Below, one piece after another: positions 25,583 to 33,540 of a stretch of DNA of 64,000 bases. The notes beneath the pieces were generated by a model. That model did not search any database and had not been told where the DNA came from. It was given only the letters and a program-made list of their open reading frames with translations. A program made the translations under genes and the position numbers. Every line of letters starts with the position of its first letter. Position 1 is the first letter of the stretch. The stretch covers positions 186,001 through 250,000 of the forward strand of contig NZ_JBBNAD010000006.1 of assembly GCF_037996765.1 (NCBI RefSeq), written 5' to 3'. Source of the stretch: Bdellovibrio sp. GT3. Its GTDB lineage: Bacteria > Bdellovibrionota > Bdellovibrionia > Bdellovibrionales > Bdellovibrionaceae.

Positions 25583-27286
25583 ATGAAACTTGATTTCGAC
25601 TACGTGGTGATTGGTTCAGGATTTGGCGGCTCTGTGATGAGCTGCCGTCTGGTTGAAAAAGGCTACAACGTCTGCCTGCTGGAGCGCGGACGCCAATGGA
25701 AAATGCACGAATTCCCTCGTCGCCCCCATGAGATTCAGGACAATATGTTCTGGGATCCGGAAGATGGCAAATACGGTTTGATGGAATTCCGCGACACCCC
25801 GGACAGCGACGTCATGACGTTGACGGCGAGCGGTCTGGGCGGAGGCAGCCTGATTTATGCGAATGTTCTTTACCGCATGCCAGAAGAGCTTTTTGCGGGA
25901 TGGCCCGGTGGTTTCACTCGCAACAAGCTTGAGCCTTACTATGATAAAGTGATCTCCATGATGGAGGCTCGCCCCTATCCGTACAACTCCGATCCGTATT
26001 ACACGGACACTCCGAAGACCACGGCCATGAAAAATGCCGCACAACAGATGCAGCAGAATCCCGCCTCCCTGACGCCTGCGGAATTTCAACTTCCGCCACT
26101 GGCTGTCCGTTTTGAAGGCGAGTTTCCAGGACAACAATCCTTGAATTCCCATGGCGCAGTTCAATCAAAGTGCAACAAGTGTGGTGAGTGCGACCTGGGT
26201 TGCAATATTCACGCAAAAAACACCCTGGATCTGAATTATATTTTTCGCGCCAGAAATCTAAAAAATTCCACAGGCACTTTGGATTTACGAACACAGGCCG
26301 AAGTCAGCAAGATTGAACAAGTTGGCGACCACTACAAAATCACTTTCCACGTCCCGCAATTCCCCTCTCAGGAAATCGTTTTAACCGCCGGCAAAGTCAT
26401 TGTCTCTGCGGGTTCCGTGGGCTCCACATCGCTTTTGTTGAAAATGAAACAAAAGGGCCTGTTACCGAAACTGAACAACTGGCTGGGACAGAAATGGTGC
26501 GGGAATGGTGATCTGTTGGGAATGGTCTTAAATACCAAAGACAACCATGATCCCACGAATGGCCCGGTCATCACGAGTGCCATCAAATACTCAATGAAAA
26601 ACTATCCTGATGGTTTCCCTCACGGAATGTATCTGGAGGACGCGGGCTTCCCGATTGGCATGGCCTGGTATCTGTCAGGAAAAGTTCCGCAGATCACGGG
26701 CATAACAGGTGTGCTGTCACTGGTATGCAAAACTTTGAAAAAATACGCCTGCAAAATTTTGCGCATCAAATACAAGTCTGAAATCAATGTGGGTGATGAC
26801 TTTGCAGCGGCACTGGATCGCGGCACTTTCACCCGCAAAGCGATGGTTCTGCTGGGTATGGGACGCGATCGTTCTGACGGCGTGGTCTCCTTACGTGATG
26901 ACGGACAGACCGTGATTAACTGGGACATCAAAACCAGTGACCTGCACTTTGATCGCATGCGCGAGGAAATGAAAAAGGTCGCGGAAAACCTGGACGGAAC
27001 TTTTATGGACAACCCTCTGACTCATTTGGATAAGGTCATTGCGGTTCATCCCCTGGGAGGCTGCCCGATGGGTGACAGCGCTGATTCAGGCCTGGTGAGC
27101 CCTCGTGGTGAAGTCTACGGGTATGAGGGGCTTTACGTCGTTGATGGCAGCATCTTGCCCACCTCAACCGGCACGAACCCTTCCTTGACCATTGCCGCCG
27201 TGGCAGAGTTTATCGCTGACCAAATCCCAGCGAAACCATCCATTATGGCTGCTTCCAATTTGAGCGATACTCAAAAAAATCAATAA
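25583..27286 (+). CDS. GMC oxidoreductase, cholesterol-oxidase-like
   Basis: A 567-residue flavoenzyme. The FAD-binding motif GSGFGGS is at about residues 12-18, and the substrate/FAD segment TASGLGGGSLIYANVLYRMP at about 91-110. A cysteine set C-x2-C-x2-C-x3-C (Cys197, 200, 203, 207) lies in CNKCGECDLGCNIHAKNT, typical of cholesterol-oxidase-like GMC proteins. The C-terminal end has HPLGGCPMGD and VVDGSILPTSTGTNPSLTIAA, with the catalytic His and Asn region. There is no signal peptide or Tat motif, unlike secreted cholesterol oxidases. A weak GGGGG/CCCCC stem follows at 27292-27310. The sterol substrate is inferred. Confidence 0.88.
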   Translation: MKLDFDYVVIGSGFGGSVMSCRLVEKGYNVCLLERGRQWKMHEFPRRPHEIQDNMFWDPEDGKYGLMEFRDTPDSDVMTLTASGLGGGSLIYANVLYRMPEELFAGWPGGFTRNKLEPYYDKVISMMEARPYPYNSDPYYTDTPKTTAMKNAAQQMQQNPASLTPAEFQLPPLAVRFEGEFPGQQSLNSHGAVQSKCNKCGECDLGCNIHAKNTLDLNYIFRARNLKNSTGTLDLRTQAEVSKIEQVGDHYKITFHVPQFPSQEIVLTAGKVIVSAGSVGSTSLLLKMKQKGLLPKLNNWLGQKWCGNGDLLGMVLNTKDNHDPTNGPVITSAIKYSMKNYPDGFPHGMYLEDAGFPIGMAWYLSGKVPQITGITGVLSLVCKTLKKYACKILRIKYKSEINVGDDFAAALDRGTFTRKAMVLLGMGRDRSDGVVSLRDDGQTVINWDIKTSDLHFDRMREEMKKVAENLDGTFMDNPLTHLDKVIAVHPLGGCPMGDSADSGLVSPRGEVYGYEGLYVVDGSILPTSTGTNPSLTIAAVAEFIADQIPAKPSIMAASNLSDTQKNQ

Positions 27287-27365
27287 TCTAAGGGGGTTAC
27301 TTATGCCCCCGTTGTAAATAACCAAAGAAGCTTAGTTGCCTTAGTATTTAACTTTTGATAAGCTC

Positions 27366-27389
27366 AGGACATTCCAAATGGAGTGTCCT
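27366..27389 (+). promoter_or_regulatory. Inverted repeat that holds the RBS of the efflux operon
   Basis: AGGACATTCC (27366-27375) and GGAGTGTCCT (27380-27389) can pair over 10 bp (one G-U) around the loop AAAT. The second arm contains the GGAG ribosome binding site and ends one base before ATG 27391. As DNA it looks like a TetR/MarR-type operator; as RNA it would bury the RBS. A weak promoter TTGCCT-N17-TAAGCT (27336-27364) would place the start of transcription near it. Confidence 0.6.
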
Positions 27390-27390
27390 T

Positions 27391-28314
27391 ATGTCTTCTG
27401 CTACCACGCCTTTATCAAATCTAACGTTTCGGTCTCTTTCCAGATTACTAATTCCCACCCCACTGAAAGAGAAAATCAAACAGAGTCCTCTTGGAAAAAT
27501 CAACCTCACACCAAAGCAGCAACGAACCGCAAAGTTCGCGGGCCTCATTGCAATAATTTTGATTTCCATCACCACCTATAACATTTTCTTTTTTGAAGGC
27601 ACCGATGATGCTTTCGTTAAAGCTCACCTGCACACCGTCAGTCCACGCATTGTTGGAACCGTTGTGGAAGTTCTGGTGAAGGACAATCAGCACGTCAAAA
27701 AAGGCGATGTCCTGGTTCGTCTGGACAAACGCGATTATGAAGTGCAAGTGAAGGCCGCTCAAGCTCGCTACGGGAAATCACATCGTGACCTGGGTCGCTT
27801 CAATGGTTTTGCCAACCTGGGACCTTCCGAACGCCCGGTGTTCGATCAATACCAATCCGATGCACTCGTGACTGAGGCTGAATTACAGAAAGCACAGTTG
27901 CAGTTGGAGTACACTTCCATCGTGGCTCCTGAGGACGGAAAGATCGGTAAACGAAATGTTGAAACCGGTGAATTGGTTCAACCCGGACAACCGTTGATGG
28001 CCCTGATTGAAAATGAACCATGGATCGAGGCAAACTTTAAGGAAAGTCAGATTCGTCATTTCCAAATCGGTCAGAATGTTGAAATCAAAATCGACGCCAT
28101 CCCTGGCAAGACTTTCAAAGGGCATCTGGACAGTATTGCTCCGGGCTCTGGTTCCACTTTCTCGCTACTGCCTCCGGACAATGCGACAGGAAACTTCACT
28201 AAGATTGTTCAACGTATTCCCGTAAAAATAGTTTTCGATAAAGAAGATATGAAAGGTTACGAAGATAAGCTGATCTCAGGCATGTCCACAGAAGTCTCCG
28301 TTAGAATTCACTAA
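27391..28314 (+). CDS. EmrA-like membrane fusion (periplasmic adaptor) protein
   Basis: The protein has 307 residues from ATG 27391. One membrane helix lies at about residues 48-65. Then comes GTDDAFVKAHLHTVSPRIVGTVVEVLVKDNQHVKKGDVLVRLD, the lipoyl-like half typical of EmrA/HlyD adaptors. A short coiled hairpin and the second lipoyl half (YTSIVAPEDGKIGKRNVETGELVQPGQPL) follow. The coiled hairpin is shorter than in EmrA (about 390 residues), which may change how it meets an outer-membrane channel. Its stop overlaps the start of the transporter (TAATG). It works with the DHA2 transporter behind it. Confidence 0.9.
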   Translation: MSSATTPLSNLTFRSLSRLLIPTPLKEKIKQSPLGKINLTPKQQRTAKFAGLIAIILISITTYNIFFFEGTDDAFVKAHLHTVSPRIVGTVVEVLVKDNQHVKKGDVLVRLDKRDYEVQVKAAQARYGKSHRDLGRFNGFANLGPSERPVFDQYQSDALVTEAELQKAQLQLEYTSIVAPEDGKIGKRNVETGELVQPGQPLMALIENEPWIEANFKESQIRHFQIGQNVEIKIDAIPGKTFKGHLDSIAPGSGSTFSLLPPDNATGNFTKIVQRIPVKIVFDKEDMKGYEDKLISGMSTEVSVRIH

Positions 28315-29888
28315 TGTCTGCCGATATCGCTCATGGTTCAAGCACTGAACCCCCGATGACTTTTAAATCCTGGCTGGCCGTTTTCGGAGCGGTGCTGGGG
28401 GCCTTTATGGCCATTCTGGATATTCAAATCACCAATGCCTCCATCCGTGACATCACCGGCGGTTTGGGAGCCACGCTTGAAGAGGGCTCCTGGATTTCAA
28501 CCTCGTACCTGGTCGCAGAAATCGTGATCATTCCGATCAGCGGCTGGCTGACGCGGGTGTTTTCACTGCGCACTTATCTGACGTGGACTTCGATTCTGTT
28601 TCTAATCTTTTCCGTGGCCTGTGGTCTGGCGTGGAATCTGGAATCGATGATTATCTTCCGCGCCCTGCAAGGTGCAACCGGCGGAGCACTGATTCCCCTC
28701 GCCTTTCAAGTCATCCTTAGAATGCCCACAAGCAAACGCAATATCGGTATGGCGATGTTTGCCATCACTGCGACCTTTGCTCCAGCGATCGGCCCCACTG
28801 TCGGTGGCTACCTGACCCAAATGTTTCACTGGTCCGTGGTCTTTTACATGAATCTGATTCCCGGCGCATTCCTGATGGCCGCGATCTACTTCGGTATCGA
28901 CAAAGCCCCCAAGCAACTGGATCTGCTAAAACAGATCGATCGCTGGGGTATTATCACCATGGCAATCGGTTTATCCTCTTTGACGATCTTTCTGGAGGAA
29001 GGTGAACGCAAAGACTGGTTTAACTCCTCGACAATTATTTGGCTTGCGATTTCCTCACTGGTTTTCCTGACAGCTTTCCTGTGGATTGAACTTAAAATCA
29101 AAAATCCATTCATCAATCTGCGCTTGCTGATGCAAAAGAATTTCGGTTTCGGCTGCCTGGTGAACTTCGTCGTGGGCCTTGCGATGTATGGAGCACTTTA
29201 CCTGTTGCCACTGTATCTGGCGACGATTCAAGGGTACAACTCCGTCGACATCGGTCGCACGATGATGTGGGCTGGTATTCCTCAATTGCTGATCCTGCCC
29301 TTTGTTCCGAAGATTTTGGCGCGTGTCGATGCGCGCTGGTTGGCTTTTATTGGTATTAATATTTTCGGCATCAGCTGTTTGATGAACAGCCATATGACCG
29401 CGGATGTTGGTTATGACCAGCTGATGTGGTCGCAAATTGTGCGCGCCATGGGGCAACCGCTGCTGATGATTCCGCTTTCCACAATCACGACGGGCCTTGT
29501 AGCCCCGCAAGACGTGGGATCCGCTTCCGGATTGTTCAATATGCTTCGCAACCTGGGTGGCTCCGTGGGGATCGCTCTATTGGGAACCATGATGAGCCAC
29601 CGCGAGAAGTTTCACTCAGCCATGCTAACTGAAGGTGTCAGTCTGTTTCACAAAAACACCCAGCAGCGCATAGCTGACTTGGAAGGATTTTTCATGAGTC
29701 GTGGTGCAGATGTCGTGACCGCTCATCAAAAGGCCATCGCCACACTGGATGTTCTGGTTCGCAAACAAGCGAACCTTTTAAGTTTCAACGACTGCTTTAA
29801 GTTCGTGGCTATTGCTCTGGTGGCAAGTTCTGTCTTGATTCTTCTGTGTGACAAGGTCAAAGGCGGCGGTGGCGGCGAAGCGCACTGA
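28314..29888 (+). CDS. EmrB/QacA-type (DHA2) drug exporter
   Basis: This 524-residue protein has 14 membrane helices. The N-terminal LDIQITNASIRDITGGLGATLEEGSWISTSYLVAEIVIIPISGWL is the DHA2 motif D1/A region. FRALQGATGGALIPLAF is motif B and FAPAIGPTVGGYLTQ is motif C, as in drug/H+ antiporters. A soluble loop of about 70 residues lies before the last helix. With the adaptor gene it forms an EmrAB-like pump that expels hydrophobic compounds. No outer-membrane factor gene is adjacent. The pump follows the GMC cluster but has its own control site (27366-27389). Confidence 0.93.
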   Translation: MSADIAHGSSTEPPMTFKSWLAVFGAVLGAFMAILDIQITNASIRDITGGLGATLEEGSWISTSYLVAEIVIIPISGWLTRVFSLRTYLTWTSILFLIFSVACGLAWNLESMIIFRALQGATGGALIPLAFQVILRMPTSKRNIGMAMFAITATFAPAIGPTVGGYLTQMFHWSVVFYMNLIPGAFLMAAIYFGIDKAPKQLDLLKQIDRWGIITMAIGLSSLTIFLEEGERKDWFNSSTIIWLAISSLVFLTAFLWIELKIKNPFINLRLLMQKNFGFGCLVNFVVGLAMYGALYLLPLYLATIQGYNSVDIGRTMMWAGIPQLLILPFVPKILARVDARWLAFIGINIFGISCLMNSHMTADVGYDQLMWSQIVRAMGQPLLMIPLSTITTGLVAPQDVGSASGLFNMLRNLGGSVGIALLGTMMSHREKFHSAMLTEGVSLFHKNTQQRIADLEGFFMSRGADVVTAHQKAIATLDVLVRKQANLLSFNDCFKFVAIALVASSVLILLCDKVKGGGGGEAH

Positions 29889-29952
29889 TTTCCACTGTCT
29901 CCGAGTGAGATCGTCCAGATCCTGACAGCTGTCTAAAATTATTTATACGTTA

Positions 29953-29976
29953 GGCTTCCAAATCACCCTGGAAGCC
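29953..29976. terminator. Hairpin after the efflux operon
   Basis: GGCTTCCA (29953-29960) and TGGAAGCC (29969-29976) form a perfect 8-bp stem with an 8-nt loop, 65 bp past the DHA2 stop. No T-run follows, so it may be a Rho-assisted end or a 3'-protecting hairpin. Confidence 0.4.
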
Positions 29977-30023
29977 CCACCAAATGCACTGGAGTCGGCA
30001 TTTCCCTGGCCTCTAATTTGAAT

Positions 30024-30045
30024 ATCTTAATCACATGATTAAGAT
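30024..30045 (+). promoter_or_regulatory. Perfect 10-bp inverted repeat centred on the rlpA-like start codon
   Basis: ATCTTAATCA (30024-30033) and TGATTAAGAT (30036-30045) are exact inverted repeats with 2 bp between them. The ATG at 30035 lies at their centre. No Shine-Dalgarno sequence is visible upstream. It could be an operator, or a structure that controls access to the start codon. Confidence 0.6.
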
Positions 30046-30592
30046 TCAATTTGCCTCCACACTTCTGATTTTCCTGATGGTCCCCTTGATGTCTCAAGGT
30101 AAGACAGCACCGGCCTGCGAGCCCACGGGCTCTCTTTCGAAGTTTACAACGGATATCTCCGACGTAAAAAAACATATTTCCGAAAAGCCCAAGGAAGTTC
30201 CCGGCTACAACTCCTGCAAAGGCAAAGAGTCTGGAGTGGCTTCCGTTTACGGCATTCGCGGCCGCGATAGCTTCGCGGGCAAACGCACCGCCAGTGGCGA
30301 AGTCATGAGACCGGAAAAACTTCGCGCAGCCATTCTACGAAGCGCTTCCCGACAATACCCGATGGGCAGCTGGGTTCGCGTTTCCAGTGGTGATCGCTCA
30401 GTGGTGGTTTGTATCAACGATAAAGGTGGCGGCAAACGCGGCCGGGTGATTGACCTTTCCGCTGCCGCTTCCCGCGCGCTGGGAGGCGATGATTTGACTG
30501 ATGTGGAAGTTGAGTGTCTGTTAAAGCCTGCAGATGGATCGGGCCGCTGTGATGACAAGGTCGCAGCCCAAATTTCGGCGAATGATTTCTAA
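30035..30592 (+). CDS. RlpA-like double-psi beta-barrel protein
   Basis: A 185-residue protein with a signal peptide (about residues 1-23, ending SQGKTA). The C-terminal half (about 65-160) is a double-psi beta-barrel with GVASVYGIRGRDSFAGKRTASGE, YPMGSWVRVSSGDRSVVVCINDKG and RGRVIDLSAAASRALG. This is the RlpA pattern, including the Asp in VIDLS that acts in lytic transglycosylases of denuded peptidoglycan. It has no SPOR domain, so it may bind or cut septal or prey wall without SPOR targeting. No Shine-Dalgarno is visible, and the start codon sits in a palindrome. Confidence 0.85.
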   Translation: MIKIQFASTLLIFLMVPLMSQGKTAPACEPTGSLSKFTTDISDVKKHISEKPKEVPGYNSCKGKESGVASVYGIRGRDSFAGKRTASGEVMRPEKLRAAILRSASRQYPMGSWVRVSSGDRSVVVCINDKGGGKRGRVIDLSAAASRALGGDDLTDVEVECLLKPADGSGRCDDKVAAQISANDF

Positions 30593-30595
30593 TTC

Positions 30596-31180
30596 CTACT
30601 TAAGAATGACCTGCTCGGCTTTGCCGTCTTTGATTTCATAGACGCTGGCCGTGCCCATATAACTTTCAATTTGAATACCGGTACTTTTGCCAAGCTTCTT
30701 GGCGTGCTCATCCTGGGCTGGAATCACGTATAACGGGATGCCGACCTCTTTTTGCTTGTTCTCATTTTTAGTGACGGTTTTTTCGATATTTGAGATTTTC
30801 CATTTCTGGATTTCCACGGCCTTCCAACCTGAGCCTGACTTGGTCAGTGCCACGGCATATTGCTGACTTAAATCTGCACCCAGAAGAACAATGTCTTTCT
30901 CGCCGTTATTATCGAAGTCCGCGATGAACGCCATTGGTACACCACTGGGTTCAACTTCTTTAACCAAACTCACGACAGAGCTGCCATAGTCCTTCAGATC
31001 AAAAACCAAGAATTCAGGATTCCATTGCGCAAGAGCCTTTTTAGCTTCGGCTGGCACTGAAATCTTCGTCTTCCCGTCTTGAACCGAGATCTCCACCCCA
31101 TTGTCCTTGGAAACCGCGATCGGAGCAGCCACCGCAGAACAACTTACGCCACATAGAATGCCCAGCAAAACTGTTTTCAT
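30596..31180 (-). CDS. Hypothetical secreted protein
   Basis: The protein has 194 residues with a signal peptide (MKTVLLGILCGVSCSAVAA, cut after AVAA). The mature part is beta-rich. One segment, MAFIADFDNNGEKDIVLLGADL, looks like an FG-GAP/integrin-type calcium-binding repeat (DFDNNGEKD). No enzymatic motif is seen. Its ATG overlaps the stop of the SleB-like gene by one base (TAATG), so it is translated with it. It is convergent with the RlpA-like gene, 3 bp apart. I do not recognise the family. Confidence 0.65.
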   Translation of the reverse strand: MKTVLLGILCGVSCSAVAAPIAVSKDNGVEISVQDGKTKISVPAEAKKALAQWNPEFLVFDLKDYGSSVVSLVKEVEPSGVPMAFIADFDNNGEKDIVLLGADLSQQYAVALTKSGSGWKAVEIQKWKISNIEKTVTKNENKQKEVGIPLYVIPAQDEHAKKLGKSTGIQIESYMGTASVYEIKDGKAEQVILK

Positions 31181-31761
31181 TATTGACGTCCTCCTTTGGA
31201 TTTCGCAGGAGTTTTTCCAGCCGGTGCATCCGTATACTTTTTATTGGCGCCCAATTTACGAGGACATTTGTCTTCGCGAGGAACCAGGAATACGTGACTG
31301 TCGACTTTACCGCACTTTTTCATTCTGCGTGCCCAACCTGGAGAAGCCAGACTTGGATTGTAGTAATAGATCACATCATTCGGGCCTTCACGAACTGACA
31401 GGTTCACAGCCTTTTTGCATTTCTCCAAGGCGTCTTTGTCATCATCCTTTGTCGCTCTGATGTTGTTGTTTAAATTATCCTGAGTCCAACTGAATTGGGA
31501 GTCATCAAAAACAACTCCACAAACCGTACTTGGAAAAGCGTCATCTTCCGCCCGTGACAAAACGACTTTATTCACGGCAACCATTCCGTCAAAATTCTCT
31601 CCGCGAGTTTCGTGATAGCAATTGCAGATCATGCAAGTCGTTGCCGATTGCCTTTTATTACAGGTTAAAGAAGCCGCCCAAGCAGAAGCATCCACGAACG
31701 ACAAACCGACAATCATCAGAAAGGCACTGGAAAATAGTCTCATCTCTCTTATTTTACTCAT
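31180..31761 (-). CDS. SleB-type cell wall hydrolase
   Basis: The protein has 193 residues with an N-terminal signal (about residues 9-30, ending DASAWA). The domain at about 38-150 matches Hydrolase_2/SleB. It has CNCYHETRGENFDGMVAVNKVVLSR with the catalytic Glu in HETRGE, FPSTVCGVVFDDSQFSW, and a late YYNPSLASPGWARRMKKCGKVDSHVFLV. SleB enzymes are lytic transglycosylases, best known in spore germination but common in Gram-negatives. It has a basic Lys-rich tail and several cysteines that may pair. In this lineage it could act on own or prey wall. It is first in a two-gene unit with the protein at 30596-31180. Confidence 0.85.
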   Translation of the reverse strand: MSKIREMRLFSSAFLMIVGLSFVDASAWAASLTCNKRQSATTCMICNCYHETRGENFDGMVAVNKVVLSRAEDDAFPSTVCGVVFDDSQFSWTQDNLNNNIRATKDDDKDALEKCKKAVNLSVREGPNDVIYYYNPSLASPGWARRMKKCGKVDSHVFLVPREDKCPRKLGANKKYTDAPAGKTPAKSKGGRQ

Positions 31762-31898
31762 TTACCTCACATTCGGAAGACCTTTCTCTCCTGCCCGAAC
31801 AGTTTGAACTTTCGCATACGCCTTTGGTCCAACCCCTTACCCAATCCAGGCGCAGGAAACACTTCATTTCAAACAAGCTCCTGTCGATAAGGTCTTGT

Positions 31899-32414
31899 AT
31901 GGCAAAACTTCTGCGTAAATTTATGCGAATCCTGCGCAATGCCCTCAGCGCACTTACTGCACTTGTTCTAATTTCTTTCTTAGTGACGTCTCAACAGCGC
32001 GTTTCAATGTGGGTCGGCTGCTCAGGTTTGGTTCTACTGCTAGCTTGGCTTGGTTATAAATTTAGACCCCGAAATGAAAAGTATCTGGATTCCCGTGGGT
32101 ATGTTGTCTTACGCAAATATGACGAATTCGAGCATCGTTTTATCGCAAAACGGTTTTTACGAAGACGCCTCTATCACAATGAAGTGGTTCATCACATTAA
32201 CGGTCGCAAAACCGACAATGCCCTCGACAACCTCTGTGTGATGGATCGTAAGAAACATGATGCATTCCATTCGTGGCTGCGCTGGAAAAAAATCAAATCG
32301 GGCGAGTACCCAAGCTTGCAAAGGCAAAAAAGAATTCTTGTGGATGAATACCATGGCATCCTCCTCACTGAAAAACACACCTCGCTCTTTAAGCAAAGAA
32401 AGTTCAATTCCTGA
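31899..32414 (+). CDS. Membrane-anchored HNH nuclease-like protein
   Basis: The protein has 171 residues from ATG 31899 with AAGG 6 nt upstream. A longer frame to 31530 runs antisense through the SleB gene and is rejected. Two hydrophobic helices (about 15-30 and 38-53) are followed by an HNH-like domain with NEVVHHINGRKTDNALDNL (about 94-112) and His120/His124 in RKKHDAFH. The second histidine of VVHH is the likely general base. The domain is that of small HNH endonucleases. A membrane anchor on such a domain is unusual. No partner gene is obvious; the SleB gene is divergent, 137 bp away. Confidence 0.72.
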   Translation: MAKLLRKFMRILRNALSALTALVLISFLVTSQQRVSMWVGCSGLVLLLAWLGYKFRPRNEKYLDSRGYVVLRKYDEFEHRFIAKRFLRRRLYHNEVVHHINGRKTDNALDNLCVMDRKKHDAFHSWLRWKKIKSGEYPSLQRQKRILVDEYHGILLTEKHTSLFKQRKFNS

Positions 32415-32526
32415 TACCATTGGAGTCACACCAAGAAGCCCCAGACTGAGACAAAAATGCGCTTGGAAACAAGACTTGGACCATTGTTTACTTCTCAGAG
32501 GGCCAGGGTCGTGGCTTAATAGATTC

Positions 32527-32928
32527 ATGAGCTTGAAGATGAAAACTAATTTTCTGACGACTATTGTACTTGGACTGGCACTCTTGGCACCACTGAGCTG
32601 TGGTCAGTCCTACAATTCGTCATACTACGACGCTGACATTTACGGTGAAGGTGGTGGCGGCACTCCCGCTTTTCAGGCAGCCCAGGCTATTTTAAGAACT
32701 GAATGCGCCACTTGCCACACTCAGGCCAGCCATCAAAGCTGGGGTAATATTTCTGAAGCTCAGTTTATTGCTTTGGGATTGGTTTCCCCGGGAAATCTTT
32801 CAGGTTCGCAAATTTATACCAAGCTCAGAAACAACAGCGTCAATTCGACCGGCAACATGCCGCCTTCTTACAGTTTGAGCAATTCACAGATTCAAACAAT
32901 CGAAACCTGGATTTTAGGTATCATGTAA
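32527..32928 (+). CDS. Small c-type cytochrome lipoprotein
   Basis: The protein has 133 residues from ATG 32527 (ATG 32539 is an alternative). The signal region TIVLGLALLAPLSC ends at a Cys followed by Gly, which looks like a lipidation site though Pro replaces the usual Leu/Ala at -3. The heme motif CATCH (TECATCHTQ) lies about 60 residues in. It ends with a helical NSQIQTIETWILG segment typical of small mono-heme domains, with NMPPSYSL as a possible Met-ligand loop. It is convergent with the barrel gene and shares a hairpin terminator with it. It sits beside the minus-strand cytochrome cluster. Confidence 0.75.
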   Translation: MSLKMKTNFLTTIVLGLALLAPLSCGQSYNSSYYDADIYGEGGGGTPAFQAAQAILRTECATCHTQASHQSWGNISEAQFIALGLVSPGNLSGSQIYTKLRNNSVNSTGNMPPSYSLSNSQIQTIETWILGIM

Positions 32929-32929
32929 A

Positions 32930-32952
32930 CTCGCTTACATTCTGTAAGCGAG
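32930..32952. terminator. Hairpin between two convergent genes
   Basis: CTCGCTTACA (32930-32939) and TGTAAGCGAG (32943-32952) form a perfect 10-bp stem with a 3-nt loop. It lies just past the stop of the cytochrome gene and covers the stop of the barrel gene. It can act on both strands, though neither side has a U-run. Confidence 0.6.
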
Positions 32953-33531
32953 GCCAATTCTCCAATACATCGTCTCGTCCTTGTAAACCATCCCCATGCT
33001 CTGAATGTATTCAAAGCGTTCGCTTAAACGGGCACGCAAATCCACAAAGCCACCGGAAATTAATTTTGAACCCGACTGAACAGTCATATTGCCATTGGAT
33101 CCGGAAGACCAATTTACGTTCTTCATGTAGGTCGACAAATCCAGCCCCAAATCAACCTTCGGTCCCAAGCGGTAAAAGATACGCGGTGTGATTCTGAACG
33201 CCATCCACGGCACGCGGGCCTCGAAGTAATTCAGACCAGAGTTCTTATCGCCCCCCACAGCACTGCCGCTGGCAATACCACCACCAACACCCCATCCCCA
33301 GTTCGCGTGGTAGATGTTTTTCTCAACCCCCACTCCAAACCCGTAGTAGGACGCTTTGGATTCCTGTGTGCCGCCGACATTGTCGGTTATCGAAAGTTTC
33401 TCAACCCAGGAGTTAAACTCCGCCGACAACAACCACTTTTCCATCGGAGGCACGACACGAGTCACCGATCTTTGTGCATGACAGTTTAAAGAAACCAGAA
33501 TGATCAGAGGTAACAAAATAATACTTCTCAT
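32935..33531 (-). CDS. Small outer-membrane beta-barrel protein
   Basis: A 198-residue protein with a signal peptide (about 1-19, MRSIILLPLIILVSLNCHAQ, with Cys near the cut) and an all-beta mature chain of about 8 strands. It contains the turn GWGVGGGIASGSAVGG and a late MYWRIGLAYRM end. The ATG has a GGAGG site upstream. It is the last gene of the minus-strand block, 9 bp from the heme-barrel gene. Function unknown. Co-orientation with the cytochrome genes suggests it is part of the same envelope assembly. Confidence 0.7.
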   Translation of the reverse strand: MRSIILLPLIILVSLNCHAQRSVTRVVPPMEKWLLSAEFNSWVEKLSITDNVGGTQESKASYYGFGVGVEKNIYHANWGWGVGGGIASGSAVGGDKNSGLNYFEARVPWMAFRITPRIFYRLGPKVDLGLDLSTYMKNVNWSSGSNGNMTVQSGSKLISGGFVDLRARLSERFEYIQSMGMVYKDETMYWRIGLAYRM

Positions 33532-33540
33532 ACCCGCCTC

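Noticed and set aside
31530-31898. N-terminal extension of the HNH gene
   Set aside because: It runs antisense through the SleB-like gene; the ATG at 31899 has a good RBS and starts a sensible membrane helix.
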